NCBI RefSeq assembly: GCF_013377085.1
Contig: NZ_JACAAX010000043.1
Span: forward strand, 1-58,139
Length of the DNA: 58,139 nucleotides
Reading direction: 5' to 3'
Source of the DNA: Rhodoplanes sp.
GTDB taxonomy: Bacteria > Pseudomonadota > Alphaproteobacteria > Rhizobiales > Xanthobacteraceae
Below, piece by piece: positions 18,711-27,747 of this stretch (within the stretch, counting starts at the first letter, position 1; each line of letters starts with the position of its first letter). The notes below the pieces were generated by a model, which did not search any database, was not told the DNA's origin, and worked only from the letters and a program-made list of their open reading frames with translations. Position numbers and translations under genes: made by a program.

Positions 18711-19579
18711 ACGACGGCTCGCTCGCCCGCTTCGCCACGCCGCTGCTCGCCCGACGCGATCATCATCGGCCGTCGGTGTTCCGGCCCGAGAACATGCTGC
18801 GCGAGGCGCGCCGCCAGAAGGGGCTCGGTGCCGGCCGCGTGCCGCGTGTCTGCGTGCTCGATCCCGACGGCGACATCTGCGACCATGTGCGCCGCCACCG
18901 CGACGCGCGTCCCTCCGGCGCCTGGGCCTGCTATCACACGCGCCTGTGGGAGTGGGAGCAGGACGGCGTGCCACACGGCATCGTCGGCTGCGCGGTCGGC
19001 GGCTCGTTCTCGGTGCTGGTCGCCGAGCAGCTCTTCGTCTCGGGCTGCGAGTTCCTGATCAGCATCGCCTCGGCCGGCCAGATCGCCGACACGGTGCCGC
19101 CGCCCTGCTACATCCTGATCGCGCGGGCGTTGCGCGACGAAGGCACCAGCCATCACTACGTGCCGCCGGCCGAGTATGCCCGGCTCGACCCGGCGCTGCA
19201 GACCCTGTCGATCAACGCGTTCCGCGACGCCGGCATCGCCGTGCAGGTCGGTGCGAGCTGGACCACCGACGCGCCGTTCCGCGAGACCGCCGAGATGATC
19301 GCGGCCCGCAAGTCAGCCGGCATCCTCACGGTGGAGATGGAGGCGGCGGCGCTCTATGCCTTTGCCGAGGCGCGCGACGTGCCGGTGGTCTGCCTCGCCC
19401 ATGTCAGCAACCAGCTCGGCTGCGTCGACGGCGACTTCGAGAAAGGCGACGGCAACGGCGTGCTCGGCTCGATGGCGCTGATCTCGACGCTCACCTCGGC
19501 CTGGCGGGCCAGCAGAGCGTTTGCGAGCGAAGCGGGAACCGGTTCGCGTGAAGAAGGCGCTCTGTCTGTAAACTTATAG
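18707..19579 (+). CDS. Nucleoside phosphorylase-family protein
   Basis: 290 residues. The purine/uridine phosphorylase fold is shown by GVPHGIVGCAVGGSFSVLVAEQL, LISIASAGQI and TVEMEAAALYAFAEA; the last holds the Glu-Met-Glu ribose-binding motif. Family members release a base from a nucleoside by phosphorolysis or hydrolysis. It is the last gene of the coupled operon (ATGA overlap). About 25 C-terminal residues (after AWRASRAF) are encoded by an intergenic repeat element that runs on past the stop, so the natural end of the protein was probably shorter. Position beside a radical SAM gene recalls HpnH-HpnG and arsenosugar logic, where an adenosyl adduct loses adenine. Confidence 0.85.
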   Translation: MNDGSLARFATPLLARRDHHRPSVFRPENMLREARRQKGLGAGRVPRVCVLDPDGDICDHVRRHRDARPSGAWACYHTRLWEWEQDGVPHGIVGCAVGGSFSVLVAEQLFVSGCEFLISIASAGQIADTVPPPCYILIARALRDEGTSHHYVPPAEYARLDPALQTLSINAFRDAGIAVQVGASWTTDAPFRETAEMIAARKSAGILTVEMEAAALYAFAEARDVPVVCLAHVSNQLGCVDGDFEKGDGNGVLGSMALISTLTSAWRASRAFASEAGTGSREEGALSVNL

Positions 19580-19625
19580 AGCGCGTTCGGACGCCAAACC
19601 GGACTCCACTTCTGCTGAACGCGCG
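19513..19625. repeat. Rhizobial-type palindromic repeat overlapping a gene end
   Basis: AGAGCG...GGAACCGGTTCGCG...GCGCTCT forms an imperfect palindrome at 19513-19562. TAAACTTATAGAGCGCG links it to a second arm pair (GAGCGCGTTCGG / CTGAACGCGC) ending near 19625. This arrangement (AGAGC, AACCGGTT centre, then TAGAGCGCG) matches the common dispersed element of Bradyrhizobium-like genomes. It covers the last codons of the phosphorylase and most of the 59-base gap to convergent ilvD-like dehydratase. Confidence 0.65.
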
Positions 19626-19638
19626 CCAGCGACGTGGC

Positions 19639-21348
19639 TCACGCCTCGTCCGGCTTGCGGCGCATGAAGTCGAAGTCGCAGCCTTCGTCCGCCTGCAGCA
19701 CCGTGCGGTAATACAGCCGCGCATAGCCGCGTTCGGCCCACTCCGGTTCGACGATGGCGCCTTGCGCCGCGCGCCGGCGCGCGAGCTCGGCGTCGTCGAC
19801 CAGCACGTCGATGCGACGCGCCGCGACATCGAGCCTGATCTGGTCGCCGGTCTGCACCAGCGCCAGCGGCCCGCCGTCGGCCGATTCCGGCGTGATGTGC
19901 AGCACGATGGTGCCGAACGCCGTGCCGCTCATCCGCGCGTCGGAGATGCGCACCATGTCCTTCACGCCCTGGCGGCCGAGCTTCATCGGGATCGGCAGAT
20001 AGCCGGCCTCGGGCATGCCGGGCGCCCCCTTGGGGCCGGTGTTGCGCAACACCAGCACGTCGTCGGGCGCGACGTCGAGATCCGGATCGTCGATGCGCGC
20101 CGCCATGTCGGCGGTCGACTCGAACACCACGGCGCGGCCGGTGTGCTGCAGAAGCGCCGGGGTCGCGGCGCTGTGCTTGATCACGGCACCGCGCGGGGCG
20201 AGGTTGCCGCGCAGCACCGCGACGGCGCCGACCGGCTTGATCGGATCGGCGGCCGAGCGGATCACGGTCTGCCCCGGCACCTCCTCGGCGGCGGCGACCA
20301 CGTCGCGCATCGTGCCGCCCATCACGGTCGGGGCGTCGAGATCGATCAGCGAGCCGAGTTGCTGCATCAGCTTGGGCATGCCGCCGGCATGGTGAAAATG
20401 CTCCATGTAGTGGTCGCCGGACGGCTTGAGGTCGACCAGCACCGGCACGTCGCGGCCGATCGTGTCGAACGTGTCGAGGTCGATCTTGTGCACGGTGCGG
20501 TTGGCGATCGCGGTCAGGTGGACGATGCCGTTGGTCGAGCCGCCGATCGCCTGCAGCACCACCTGGGCGTTGCGGAACGCGGCCGGGGTGAGGATCTCGC
20601 TCGGGCGCGGGCCGCCCGACACCGCCATCTCGGCGGCGCGGCGGCCGCTCGCCTCGGCGAGGCGCACCCGCTCGGCATGCGGGGCCGGGATGGTCGCGCT
20701 CATCGGCAGCGACAGGCCGAGCGCCTCGGTCATGCAGGCGATAGTCGAGGCTGTGCCCATCACCATGCAGGTGCCGACCGAGGGTGCGAGCCGGCCGTTG
20801 ACCTGCTCGATCTCCTCCTCGTCGAGCTTGCCGGCCCGGTGGGCGCTCCACAGGCGCCGGCAGTCCGTGCAGGCGCCCAGAACCTCGCCCTTGTGATGGC
20901 CGACCACCATGGGGCCGACCGGCACCACGACGGTCGGCAGATCGACGCTCGCGGCCGCCATGATCTGGGCCGGCAGCGTCTTGTCGCAGCCGCCGATGAC
21001 GATGACGGCGTCCATCGGCTGCGCCCGGATCATCTCCTCGGTGTCCATCGCCATCAGGTTGCGCAGGAACATCGAGGTCGGATGGGCAAAGCTCTCGTGG
21101 ATCGAGATGGTCGGAAAGACCATCGGCATGGCGCCGGCCAGCATGACGCCGCGCTTGGCCGCCTCGATCAGGGCCGGCATGTTGCCGTGGCAGGGATTGT
21201 AGTCGCTGCCCGTGTTGGTGATGCCGACGATCGGGCGCTCGAGCGCATCGTCCGAATAGCCCATGGCCTTGATGAAGGCCTTGCGCAGGAACAGCGAGAA
21301 ACCGGCGTCACCATAGCTCGTGAGGCCCTTGCGCAAGCCCTTGCTCAT
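19639..21348 (-). CDS. IlvD/Edd family sugar-acid dehydratase
   Basis: 569 residues. Cys53 (NPCHGN), Cys121 (GGCDKTLPA) and Cys194 (VGTCMVMGTAS) are the iron-sulfur ligands, with the spacing of L-arabinonate dehydratase, which holds a 2Fe-2S cluster and Mg. Members remove water from aldonic acids or dihydroxy acids. The substrate is more likely a sugar acid than dihydroxyvalerate, because the gene sits with a GntR regulator and a tricarboxylate-type binding protein rather than with branched-chain amino-acid genes. AAGGAG precedes the ATG at 21348. The 2-keto-3-deoxy product could feed the semialdehyde dehydrogenase at the left end if a second dehydratase exists elsewhere. Confidence 0.9.
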   Translation of the reverse strand: MSKGLRKGLTSYGDAGFSLFLRKAFIKAMGYSDDALERPIVGITNTGSDYNPCHGNMPALIEAAKRGVMLAGAMPMVFPTISIHESFAHPTSMFLRNLMAMDTEEMIRAQPMDAVIVIGGCDKTLPAQIMAAASVDLPTVVVPVGPMVVGHHKGEVLGACTDCRRLWSAHRAGKLDEEEIEQVNGRLAPSVGTCMVMGTASTIACMTEALGLSLPMSATIPAPHAERVRLAEASGRRAAEMAVSGGPRPSEILTPAAFRNAQVVLQAIGGSTNGIVHLTAIANRTVHKIDLDTFDTIGRDVPVLVDLKPSGDHYMEHFHHAGGMPKLMQQLGSLIDLDAPTVMGGTMRDVVAAAEEVPGQTVIRSAADPIKPVGAVAVLRGNLAPRGAVIKHSAATPALLQHTGRAVVFESTADMAARIDDPDLDVAPDDVLVLRNTGPKGAPGMPEAGYLPIPMKLGRQGVKDMVRISDARMSGTAFGTIVLHITPESADGGPLALVQTGDQIRLDVAARRIDVLVDDAELARRRAAQGAIVEPEWAERGYARLYYRTVLQADEGCDFDFMRRKPDEA

Positions 21349-21485
21349 TGTCGTCTCCTTGCGGCCCGCGTCCGTCGGTCGGGCCTCGCCATGTCGGATC
21401 ACTGTACAGGACGCCGGCGCCGGGGCGGCTCCGGTCTTCTCATGCGAGCCCTTCCGGGGAGGCAGGGCTCGCCCGTCGACGGCCG

Positions 21486-22451
21486 TCAGAACGGCTCCAG
21501 CCCGGCCTTGGCGACGATGTCGCGATAGCGAATCCGCTCGGCGGCGGCAAACGCCGTGAACGCGTCGGGCGTGATCGGGGCCGCGACGGCGCCGATCTCC
21601 ATCAGCTTCGCGGCCATCTCGGGCGTACCGTAGATGCGCTTGATGTCGGCGGCGATCTGCTCGACCACGGCGCGCGGCGTGCCGGCCGGCGCGAACAGTC
21701 CGTGCCAGGACGGCGCATCGAAGCCCGGCAGGGTCTCGGCGATGGTCGGCAGGTCCGGCGCCGTCGGGCTGCGCTCCGTGCTGGTGACGGCGATGGCCCG
21801 CACCGTGCCGGACTTCGCCAGCGGCCAGGCGAACGTGATGTTGTCGAAGGCGAGGTCGACATGGCCGCCGGCGAGCGCGGCGGCGACGTCGTTCGAGCTC
21901 TTGTAGGGCACGTGAACCAGCTTGATCCCGGCCATCATCTGGAACAGCTCGGCCGGCAGATGCGTCGCGCTGCCGACGCCCGACGAGCCGTACACCAGCG
22001 GGTCCTTGCGCGACTTCGCATAGGCGATCAGCTCCGGCACGGTCTTGACCGGCAACCTCGGAGTGACGGTCAACAGGTTCGGCACCTTGGCGAACAGGCT
22101 GATGGCGACGAAGTCCTTGTCGGCGTCGTAGCGCGGGTCCTTGTAGACGAAGGGCGCGATGGCGTGGGTGCTGGCGGTGCCGACCAGGAGCGTGTAGCCG
22201 TCGCCCTTGGCGCGCGCCACCCAGGCGGCGCCGAGCGTGCCGCCCGCCCCGGCCTTGTTCTCGACCACGAACGAGGTCTTGTACTTCTCCTGCATGCCCT
22301 GGGCGAACAGGCGGCCGAACATGTCGGTGGTGCCGCCCGCCGAGAACGGGATGACCACCGACACGGGCCGGGTCGGCCAAGTCTCCTGGGCTTGCGCCGC
22401 CGCCCCTGTCGCGAGCAGCACGCCGACCGCCAGGGCCATCAGCTTTCGCAT
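21486..22451 (-). CDS. Bug family (TTT) periplasmic substrate-binding protein
   Basis: 321 residues with a signal peptide (MRKLMALAVGVLLATGAAAQAQ). WPTRPVSVVIPFSAGGTTDMFGRL, then VVENKAGAGGTLGA and VYGSSGVGSATHLPAELF, are the signature blocks of tripartite tricarboxylate transporter receptors, which bind carboxylates in the periplasm. No TctA/TctB membrane genes are in the window, as is common for orphan Bug proteins. It sits between the GntR gene and the dehydratase on the same strand, so its ligand may be the sugar acid handled by the dehydratase. Confidence 0.93.
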   Translation of the reverse strand: MRKLMALAVGVLLATGAAAQAQETWPTRPVSVVIPFSAGGTTDMFGRLFAQGMQEKYKTSFVVENKAGAGGTLGAAWVARAKGDGYTLLVGTASTHAIAPFVYKDPRYDADKDFVAISLFAKVPNLLTVTPRLPVKTVPELIAYAKSRKDPLVYGSSGVGSATHLPAELFQMMAGIKLVHVPYKSSNDVAAALAGGHVDLAFDNITFAWPLAKSGTVRAIAVTSTERSPTAPDLPTIAETLPGFDAPSWHGLFAPAGTPRAVVEQIAADIKRIYGTPEMAAKLMEIGAVAAPITPDAFTAFAAAERIRYRDIVAKAGLEPF

Positions 22452-22501
22452 TCTTCGCTCCCTTGTTTCTTCGTCTTGCTTCGGTGCAGCGGCACCACGT
22501 C

Positions 22502-23212
22502 TCACGAACCGGACACGTCCTCCACGGCGGCGATGCGGGCCCGGCCCGCGCCCGACGCGACTCGCGCCAGATAGTCGGCCTTGCTGATCTGCAGGTGCTC
22601 GACGCAAAGTTGCGCGAGCGCCCAGCGGTCGCGGCCACGCAGCAGATCGATCATGATGTCGTGCTGGCGCACCGACACCTCGCGCCCGGCGCGGTCGGCG
22701 AGGTTCTTGGCGCGCATCGGCAGGGTCAGGCCCATATACTCCTGCAGGGTGCGGACCAGATAGGGATTGCCGCAAGCGGAAAACAGCACGAGGTGAAACG
22801 CGTCGTTCGCCTCGTGGACGCCGCGCAGGTCGTCGTCGCGGATGCAGCCTTTGTAGCGTTCCTGAATGGCGACGAGATCGTCGACGACGTCGTCCGGCGC
22901 CGGCAGCGGGATCGACAGCGCCGCCTGCCGGGTCAGGAACTCGCGCACCTCGTAGATCTTCACGACCTCGTCGGCCGAATAGGAGCGAACCGTCGCGCCG
23001 ATGTTCTTCTCGCGGCGGACCAGGCCGGCCTGCTCGAGCTGCACCAGCGCCTGGCGGATGCAGTGGCGGCTGGCGCCATGGCGGGTCATCAGCCGGTCCT
23101 CGACCAGGCGGGCGCCCGGCGCGAGCCGGCCGAAGATCACGTCCTCCTCGATGCGACGCACGACCTCGCGCAGCGCGAGGTCGTGGGCCGTCGATGGGGA
23201 AACCGCGGTCAT
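22502..23212 (-). CDS. GntR family transcriptional regulator (FadR/FCD type)
   Basis: 236 residues. The winged-helix N-terminal domain spans about 10-80 (LREVVRRIEEDVIFGRLAPGARLVEDRL, then SRHCIRQALVQLEQAGLV). The C-terminal helical FCD ligand domain has conserved metal-type residues (ANDAFHLVLFSACGNPYL, RQHDIMIDLLRGRD). Such regulators usually repress the neighbouring catabolic operon and are released by its substrate or an intermediate. First gene in gntR-bug-ilvD order, 50 bases ahead of the binding protein; the operator has not been located. Confidence 0.92.
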   Translation of the reverse strand: MTAVSPSTAHDLALREVVRRIEEDVIFGRLAPGARLVEDRLMTRHGASRHCIRQALVQLEQAGLVRREKNIGATVRSYSADEVVKIYEVREFLTRQAALSIPLPAPDDVVDDLVAIQERYKGCIRDDDLRGVHEANDAFHLVLFSACGNPYLVRTLQEYMGLTLPMRAKNLADRAGREVSVRQHDIMIDLLRGRDRWALAQLCVEHLQISKADYLARVASGAGRARIAAVEDVSGS

Positions 23213-23477
23213 GGCGGGGCCACTCGGGCCGCTGCGCGGGGCGCAACGAGCGACGGAACCGTCCCCCTTTTGCCGAATATTGTCAATAATCCACCCAGAG
23301 ATCCGCGCAATCGCACTGTACGGATGCCGATTATCGAGAATTGTGGCCGGTTTGGCCGCGGGTGGCCCCAGCACCCCCGGCGCACCCGGCGGACCCGGTG
23401 TGCACCATCGTCGCACGGTGATCCGCGCTCGGCTCCGGCGCGTAGACCAAATCGACACGAGGCCGAAAGGACATGCC

Positions 23478-23645
23478 ATGGATGCCGGAACCGATGCGAA
23501 CGTGCTGATGACGATCGAGCTGACGCTGGTGCTCGCATCCATGCTCGCGTTCGCGGCCCGCGCGTTGATCGGCCTCGACCGCCTCGGGACCGAGATGGTC
23601 CCGGCGCGGGTGAGGCGGCCGTTCGGCATGCGCCCCCGCCCCTGA
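23478..23645 (+). CDS. Small membrane protein, hypothetical
   Basis: A 55-residue frame with an AAAGGA ribosome site six bases before the ATG. One hydrophobic helix (LMTIELTLVLASMLAFAARALIG) is followed by a basic tail RVRRPFGMRPRP. It lies between the divergent GntR gene and the SbmA-like gene, on the plus strand. No family is recognised. The ribosome site and clear membrane segment favour a real gene, but short frames in GC-rich DNA are often chance. Confidence 0.45.
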   Translation: MDAGTDANVLMTIELTLVLASMLAFAARALIGLDRLGTEMVPARVRRPFGMRPRP

Positions 23646-23804
23646 ACGGCGGGCTGCTCCAGGCCCGAGACGGTCGCGCGCCTCGGTCCGCATCCCGGAT
23701 CGACCGCACTTGATCTCCGCCCGCCGCGGTTTATGCCTTGCAGGACGCGTCGCGCGCGCGGCCGGGCTCGGTCCCGCCGGTTGCGGGGCGCGAGCCGGGG
23801 GCGC

Positions 23805-24926
23805 ATGTCCGAGCCTGATCGACCCGACGAGCAACCCAAGCGCCTGTTCGGGCGCTACTGGGAGAGCGCGTCCGGCTTCTGGAAGGGCCAGTCCGCCAAG
23901 GTGAGCTGGCCGCTGACCATCGGCCTGGTCGCCATCGTGCTCGCCCAGCTCACCGTCCAGTACCAGCTCAACTACTGGAACCGCGACTTCTTCAATGCCC
24001 TCGAGCGCCGCGATGCCGCCGGCCTGTGGTCGCAGGTCGTCTGGTTCGTGCCGCTCGCCGTGCTCAGCGTCTCCCTGTCGGTGACCTCGGTGTGGGCCCG
24101 CATGACCACCCAGCGCAAATGGCGCGAGTGGCTTACCACGCACCTGCTCGCCGTGTGGCTGACCGAGGACCGCTACCAGCGGCTCGTCTCGGTCGACGGC
24201 GAGCACACCAACGCCGAGTACCGCATCTCCTTCGATGCCCGCATCGCCACCGACGCCCCGGTCGACATGGCGATCGGCCTGTTGAACGCCGTGATGACGG
24301 CGCTGGTCTTCATCAACGTGCTGTGGACGGTCGGCGGCAACTTTCACGTCGTGCTGGCCGGACGCGCGCTGACCATCCCGGCCTATCTGGTGCTGGCCGT
24401 GGTCGTCTACACGGCGCTGTTCACCACCGCCATGGCGTTCGTCGGGCGCAACCTCACGCCCGTCATCCAGGCCGAGAACCAGGCCGAGGCGGAGCTGCGC
24501 GCTGCGGCGAACGAGATCCGCGAGCTCGGCGAGCGCACTCCACCGGCCGCCGTCGCGCTGGCGGAGCTTCACGATGTCCGCAGCGCCCTCACCCAGGTGC
24601 TGCTGCGCTGGCGGCAGCTCTGCTGGCAGCTCATGGGCACCACCATGGTGTCGCAGACCGACATCCTGCTGGCGCCGGTCTGCGCCTGGATGCTGTGCGC
24701 GCCGAAATTCCTGGCCGGCGAGATGTCGCTCGGCGAGCTCACCCAGGCCTCGGCCGCCTTCGTGTCCGTGCAGGTGGCGTTCAACTGGTTCGTCGACAAC
24801 TATCAGCGGGTGGCCGAATGGCGCTCGTCGGTAAACCGCGTCGCCACGCTGATGCATGGACTCGACGCCGTCGACGGCCTGCCGCGGCCGGCGCCGGTCT
24901 CACCCGAACCCGACCACGTGATCTGA
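23805..24926 (+). CDS. SbmA/BacA-like transporter membrane domain without ATPase
   Basis: 373 residues from the ATG at 23805. The sequence has the ABC_membrane_2 pattern: GRYWESASGFWKGQSAKVSW, LNYWNRDFFNALERRDAAGLW, RMTTQRKWREWLTTHLLAVWL, and VQVAFNWFVDNYQRVAEWRSSVNRV at the end. Five or six membrane helices are visible. The protein ends where related YddA/ABCD-type exporters continue into the nucleotide-binding domain, and no Walker A is present, as in SbmA and BacA, which take up peptides using the proton gradient. No ATPase gene follows. In rhizobia such proteins affect peptide uptake and very-long-chain lipid A; the role here is inferred. Confidence 0.85.
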   Translation: MSEPDRPDEQPKRLFGRYWESASGFWKGQSAKVSWPLTIGLVAIVLAQLTVQYQLNYWNRDFFNALERRDAAGLWSQVVWFVPLAVLSVSLSVTSVWARMTTQRKWREWLTTHLLAVWLTEDRYQRLVSVDGEHTNAEYRISFDARIATDAPVDMAIGLLNAVMTALVFINVLWTVGGNFHVVLAGRALTIPAYLVLAVVVYTALFTTAMAFVGRNLTPVIQAENQAEAELRAAANEIRELGERTPPAAVALAELHDVRSALTQVLLRWRQLCWQLMGTTMVSQTDILLAPVCAWMLCAPKFLAGEMSLGELTQASAAFVSVQVAFNWFVDNYQRVAEWRSSVNRVATLMHGLDAVDGLPRPAPVSPEPDHVI

Positions 24927-24963
24927 CCGCGGGACGCTCGACGAGATGCGCCGACAGGCCGGC

Positions 24964-25929
24964 TCACCCCTGCAGCCGCGCCGCGATCGCCTGCAGGCCG
25001 AGAAACGCCACGTCGGGGTGGACGATCACGGCGGTCGGGATCTCGGCCAGATAGGACGCGAAGCGCCCCTTCGCCTCGAAGCGGGCGCGGAACTCCGACG
25101 CGCCGAAGCGGTCGCCAAGCCGCGGCACGATCCCGCCGGCGACGAAGACGCCGCCGCGGGCCCGGAACGTCAGCGCGAGGTCGCCGGCGACGCTGCCCAG
25201 CATGGCGCAGAAGATGTCGACGGCGGCGCGGCAGACCGGGCAACCGCCCTGCTCGGCCAGCCGGGTGATCTCGGCCGGGCGCCGCGACGGCACCAAGATG
25301 CCGTCGAGCGTGGCGATCGTCGTGTAGAGCGCCTCGATCCCCGGGCCGGACAGCACCCGCTCGGTCGAGACATGGCCGAAGCGCCGGCGCAGCTCGGCGA
25401 TGATCGCGGCCTCGCGATCGGTGGTGGCCGCGAGCGTCGTGTGGCCGGCCTCGGTCGGGACCACCACGAACCCGGACGGTGTGGACACCAGGGCCGACAC
25501 GCCGAGCCCGGTGCCGGGCCCGAGCACCACCATGGGACCGCCCGGCACGGGCGCGCCGCCGCCGACCGGACGGAGATCGTCCGCCATCAGGCGCGGCAGC
25601 GACCAGGCGACCGCCTCGAAGTCGTTGACGAGCCGGACCCGCACCATGCCGAAGGCGGCGCGCAGCTCGGCCGCGTCGACCACCCAGGGGCTGTTGGTGA
25701 AGCGGCAGCGCTCGCCCTCCACGGGCGCCGCGACCGCCAGCACGGCGCCGGCGACCCGCGAGCCGGCCGCGTCCTCGCGCAGGAAGGTCGCGACCGCATC
25801 CTTGGCGGCCGGAAAGTCGACGACCGCGAGATGCCGGATCGCGCCGAGGCGATCCGTCATCAGCGCGAAGCGCGCATTGGTGCCGCCGATGTCGGCGAGC
25901 AGGATGGCATCGACGGTACTGTCACTCAC
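24964..25929 (-). CDS. glk: Glucokinase
   Basis: 321 residues of the bacterial Glk family (not ROK). ADIGGTNARFAL is the phosphate-binding motif, VNDFEAVAWSLP holds the catalytic Asp region, GPGTGLGVSAL binds the adenosine part, and VFVAGGIVPRLGD is near the C-terminus. It phosphorylates glucose in the cytoplasm. It follows the GH1 glucosidase gene by 16 bases on the same strand, so glucose released from beta-glucosides would be phosphorylated at once. Confidence 0.95.
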   Translation of the reverse strand: MSDSTVDAILLADIGGTNARFALMTDRLGAIRHLAVVDFPAAKDAVATFLREDAAGSRVAGAVLAVAAPVEGERCRFTNSPWVVDAAELRAAFGMVRVRLVNDFEAVAWSLPRLMADDLRPVGGGAPVPGGPMVVLGPGTGLGVSALVSTPSGFVVVPTEAGHTTLAATTDREAAIIAELRRRFGHVSTERVLSGPGIEALYTTIATLDGILVPSRRPAEITRLAEQGGCPVCRAAVDIFCAMLGSVAGDLALTFRARGGVFVAGGIVPRLGDRFGASEFRARFEAKGRFASYLAEIPTAVIVHPDVAFLGLQAIAARLQG

Positions 25930-25945
25930 GACGCAGACACCCGGC

Positions 25946-27313
25946 TCAGGAGGCGGCGGCGACGCGCCGCGGCGACGTCGCCTTGATCAGGTTCGCGTAC
26001 CAGCGGAACGACGCCTTGGGGATGCGCTTGCCGGTCGCGTAGTCGACATAGACGATGCCGAAGCGCTGGCTGTAGCCCGAGCCCCACTCGAAATTGTCGA
26101 GCAGCGACCAGATGAAATAGCCGCGCACGTCGGCCCCCTTCGCCCGCGCCTCGGCGAGCGCGTCAGTGTAGGCCTTCAGGAAGTCGATGCGCGGCGTATC
26201 GTTCACCTCGTCCTTGTCGTCGACCACGTCCGGGTTGGCGGTGCCGTTCTCCAGCACGTAGATGGGAAGCTTGTAGCGCTCATGCAGGAGCAGCAGCGTG
26301 TCGCGGAACGCGTCCGCCTCGATCGGCCAGCCCATGCTGGTGCGCTTGATGTTGTCTGGCGCCGGGCCCCAGCCGACCCCGAGCGGGTTGCCGTCCCACG
26401 CCTTCATGTAGTGCGGCGAGTAGTGGTTGAGGCCGAACCAATCGATCGGCCGACAGATTTTTGCGATGTCGCCGGCCTGCACATACGGCTCGATCAGGTC
26501 GGCGAGCAGCGCCGGGTAGGCGCCGAGGATCTGCGGATCCGCGAAGGCGCCGTTCCAATAGGCGTCGAACAGTGCGGCGGCCTTCACGTCCTCGGGCGCC
26601 GGGGTCGCCGGCCGGCATGGCTGCATGTTGTGGACGATGCCGAGCGAGGCGTCGCGCACATGGGCCCGCAGCACGTCGATCGCCTCGCCGTGTCCGAGAT
26701 TCACGTGGTGGATCGCCCGATGCAGCATGGCGCGGTCGGCGATGCCGGGCGCCTGGCCGCCCATCACGAAGCCGAACAGCGTGAACACCGACGACTCGTT
26801 GAAGGTGGCGAAGCGCTTCACCCGGTCGCCGTAGCGCCGCGCGATCAGGGCGGCGTAGTCGGCGAACCAGAAGGCGCAGTCGCGATTGGCCCAGCCGCCG
26901 AGATCGTCGAGCGCCTGCGGCAGATCCCAGTGATAGAGGCACAGCCACGGCTCGATGCCGTCGTCCAGAAGCTTGTCGATCAGCCGGTCGTAGAAGGCGA
27001 GGCCCGGCTCGTTGGCGGCGCCGCGTCCCTTCGGCAGCACCCGCGGCCACGACACCGAGAAACGGTAGGCGCCGACCCCGAGGGTCTTCATCAGCGCGAC
27101 GTCCTCGACATAGCGGTGATAGTGGTCGCAGGCGACGTCGCCGGTGTCGTTGTCGGTGATGCGGCCCGGCTGGCGGCAATAGGTGTCCCAGATGCTCGGG
27201 CCCTTGCCGTCCTCGGCTGCGGCGCCTTCGATCTGATAGCTCGAGGTGGAGACTCCCCAGAGAAACGGGGTGGCGGACGCGGCAGCGGCCGTCGCGGGCT
27301 CGCGCTTGCTCAT
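25946..27313 (-). CDS. GH1 beta-glucosidase
   Basis: 455 residues from the ATG at 27313. [15 protein letters not shown] is the GH1 N-terminal signature, [12 protein letters not shown] carries the acid/base Glu, and [11 protein letters not shown] the nucleophile Glu; the end has [19 protein letters not shown]. It hydrolyses beta-glucosides; without a signal peptide it acts in the cytoplasm on imported disaccharides or aryl-glucosides. It is the promoter-proximal gene of an operon with glucokinase. Confidence 0.95.
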   Translation of the reverse strand: MSKREPATAAAASATPFLWGVSTSSYQIEGAAAEDGKGPSIWDTYCRQPGRITDNDTGDVACDHYHRYVEDVALMKTLGVGAYRFSVSWPRVLPKGRGAANEPGLAFYDRLIDKLLDDGIEPWLCLYHWDLPQALDDLGGWANRDCAFWFADYAALIARRYGDRVKRFATFNESSVFTLFGFVMGGQAPGIADRAMLHRAIHHVNLGHGEAIDVLRAHVRDASLGIVHNMQPCRPATPAPEDVKAAALFDAYWNGAFADPQILGAYPALLADLIEPYVQAGDIAKICRPIDWFGLNHYSPHYMKAWDGNPLGVGWGPAPDNIKRTSMGWPIEADAFRDTLLLLHERYKLPIYVLENGTANPDVVDDKDEVNDTPRIDFLKAYTDALAEARAKGADVRGYFIWSLLDNFEWGSGYSQRFGIVYVDYATGKRIPKASFRWYANLIKATSPRRVAAAS

Positions 27314-27747
27314 GTCTGTTTTTCCTCGCAGTCGCAATGACGGCCTGGAGCGCGTTCAGGCAGCCATTACAATTATGCGCCCGAACCCTCTCCGAGGTAA
27401 CAGGGGAAAATTACGCCCGGCAGATTTCCGAATTGTTGAGAGTGGCCGAGCGCGACGGCCCGGAGCGTGTCCCGGCGAGGTGGTCCCCGGTCCGCCACGC
27501 CGACATGCGACCACGAATGGACAGAGAGCACGCGTTCCGATCGCGCTCGAGCGGCAGCCACGCGGACATGTCCTTACGGGCCATATCGGAGTTTTGCCCG
27601 CCGACCATTCGGCGGAGACTCTCGGCGTGGACCGCCGCTCCGGCGACGCGGACCCGAACGTCGCAGCCGCGCGGAACGATCGTGCCGAGTGGCGTGCGCC
27701 CCGTCGGTGCCCGGCTCCACCGACGGCGGTTCGGCGTCGAGGCATCC
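27314..27747. promoter_or_regulatory. Divergent gap between GH1 and GH4 genes
   Basis: These 434 bases separate two divergent glycosidase genes and should contain both promoters and any shared operator. A small GCCTG...CAGGC hairpin around a GAGCGCGTT core lies near 27340-27358. Open frames run through parts of it in several phases but none has convincing protein character. No regulator gene is nearby. Confidence 0.4.
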
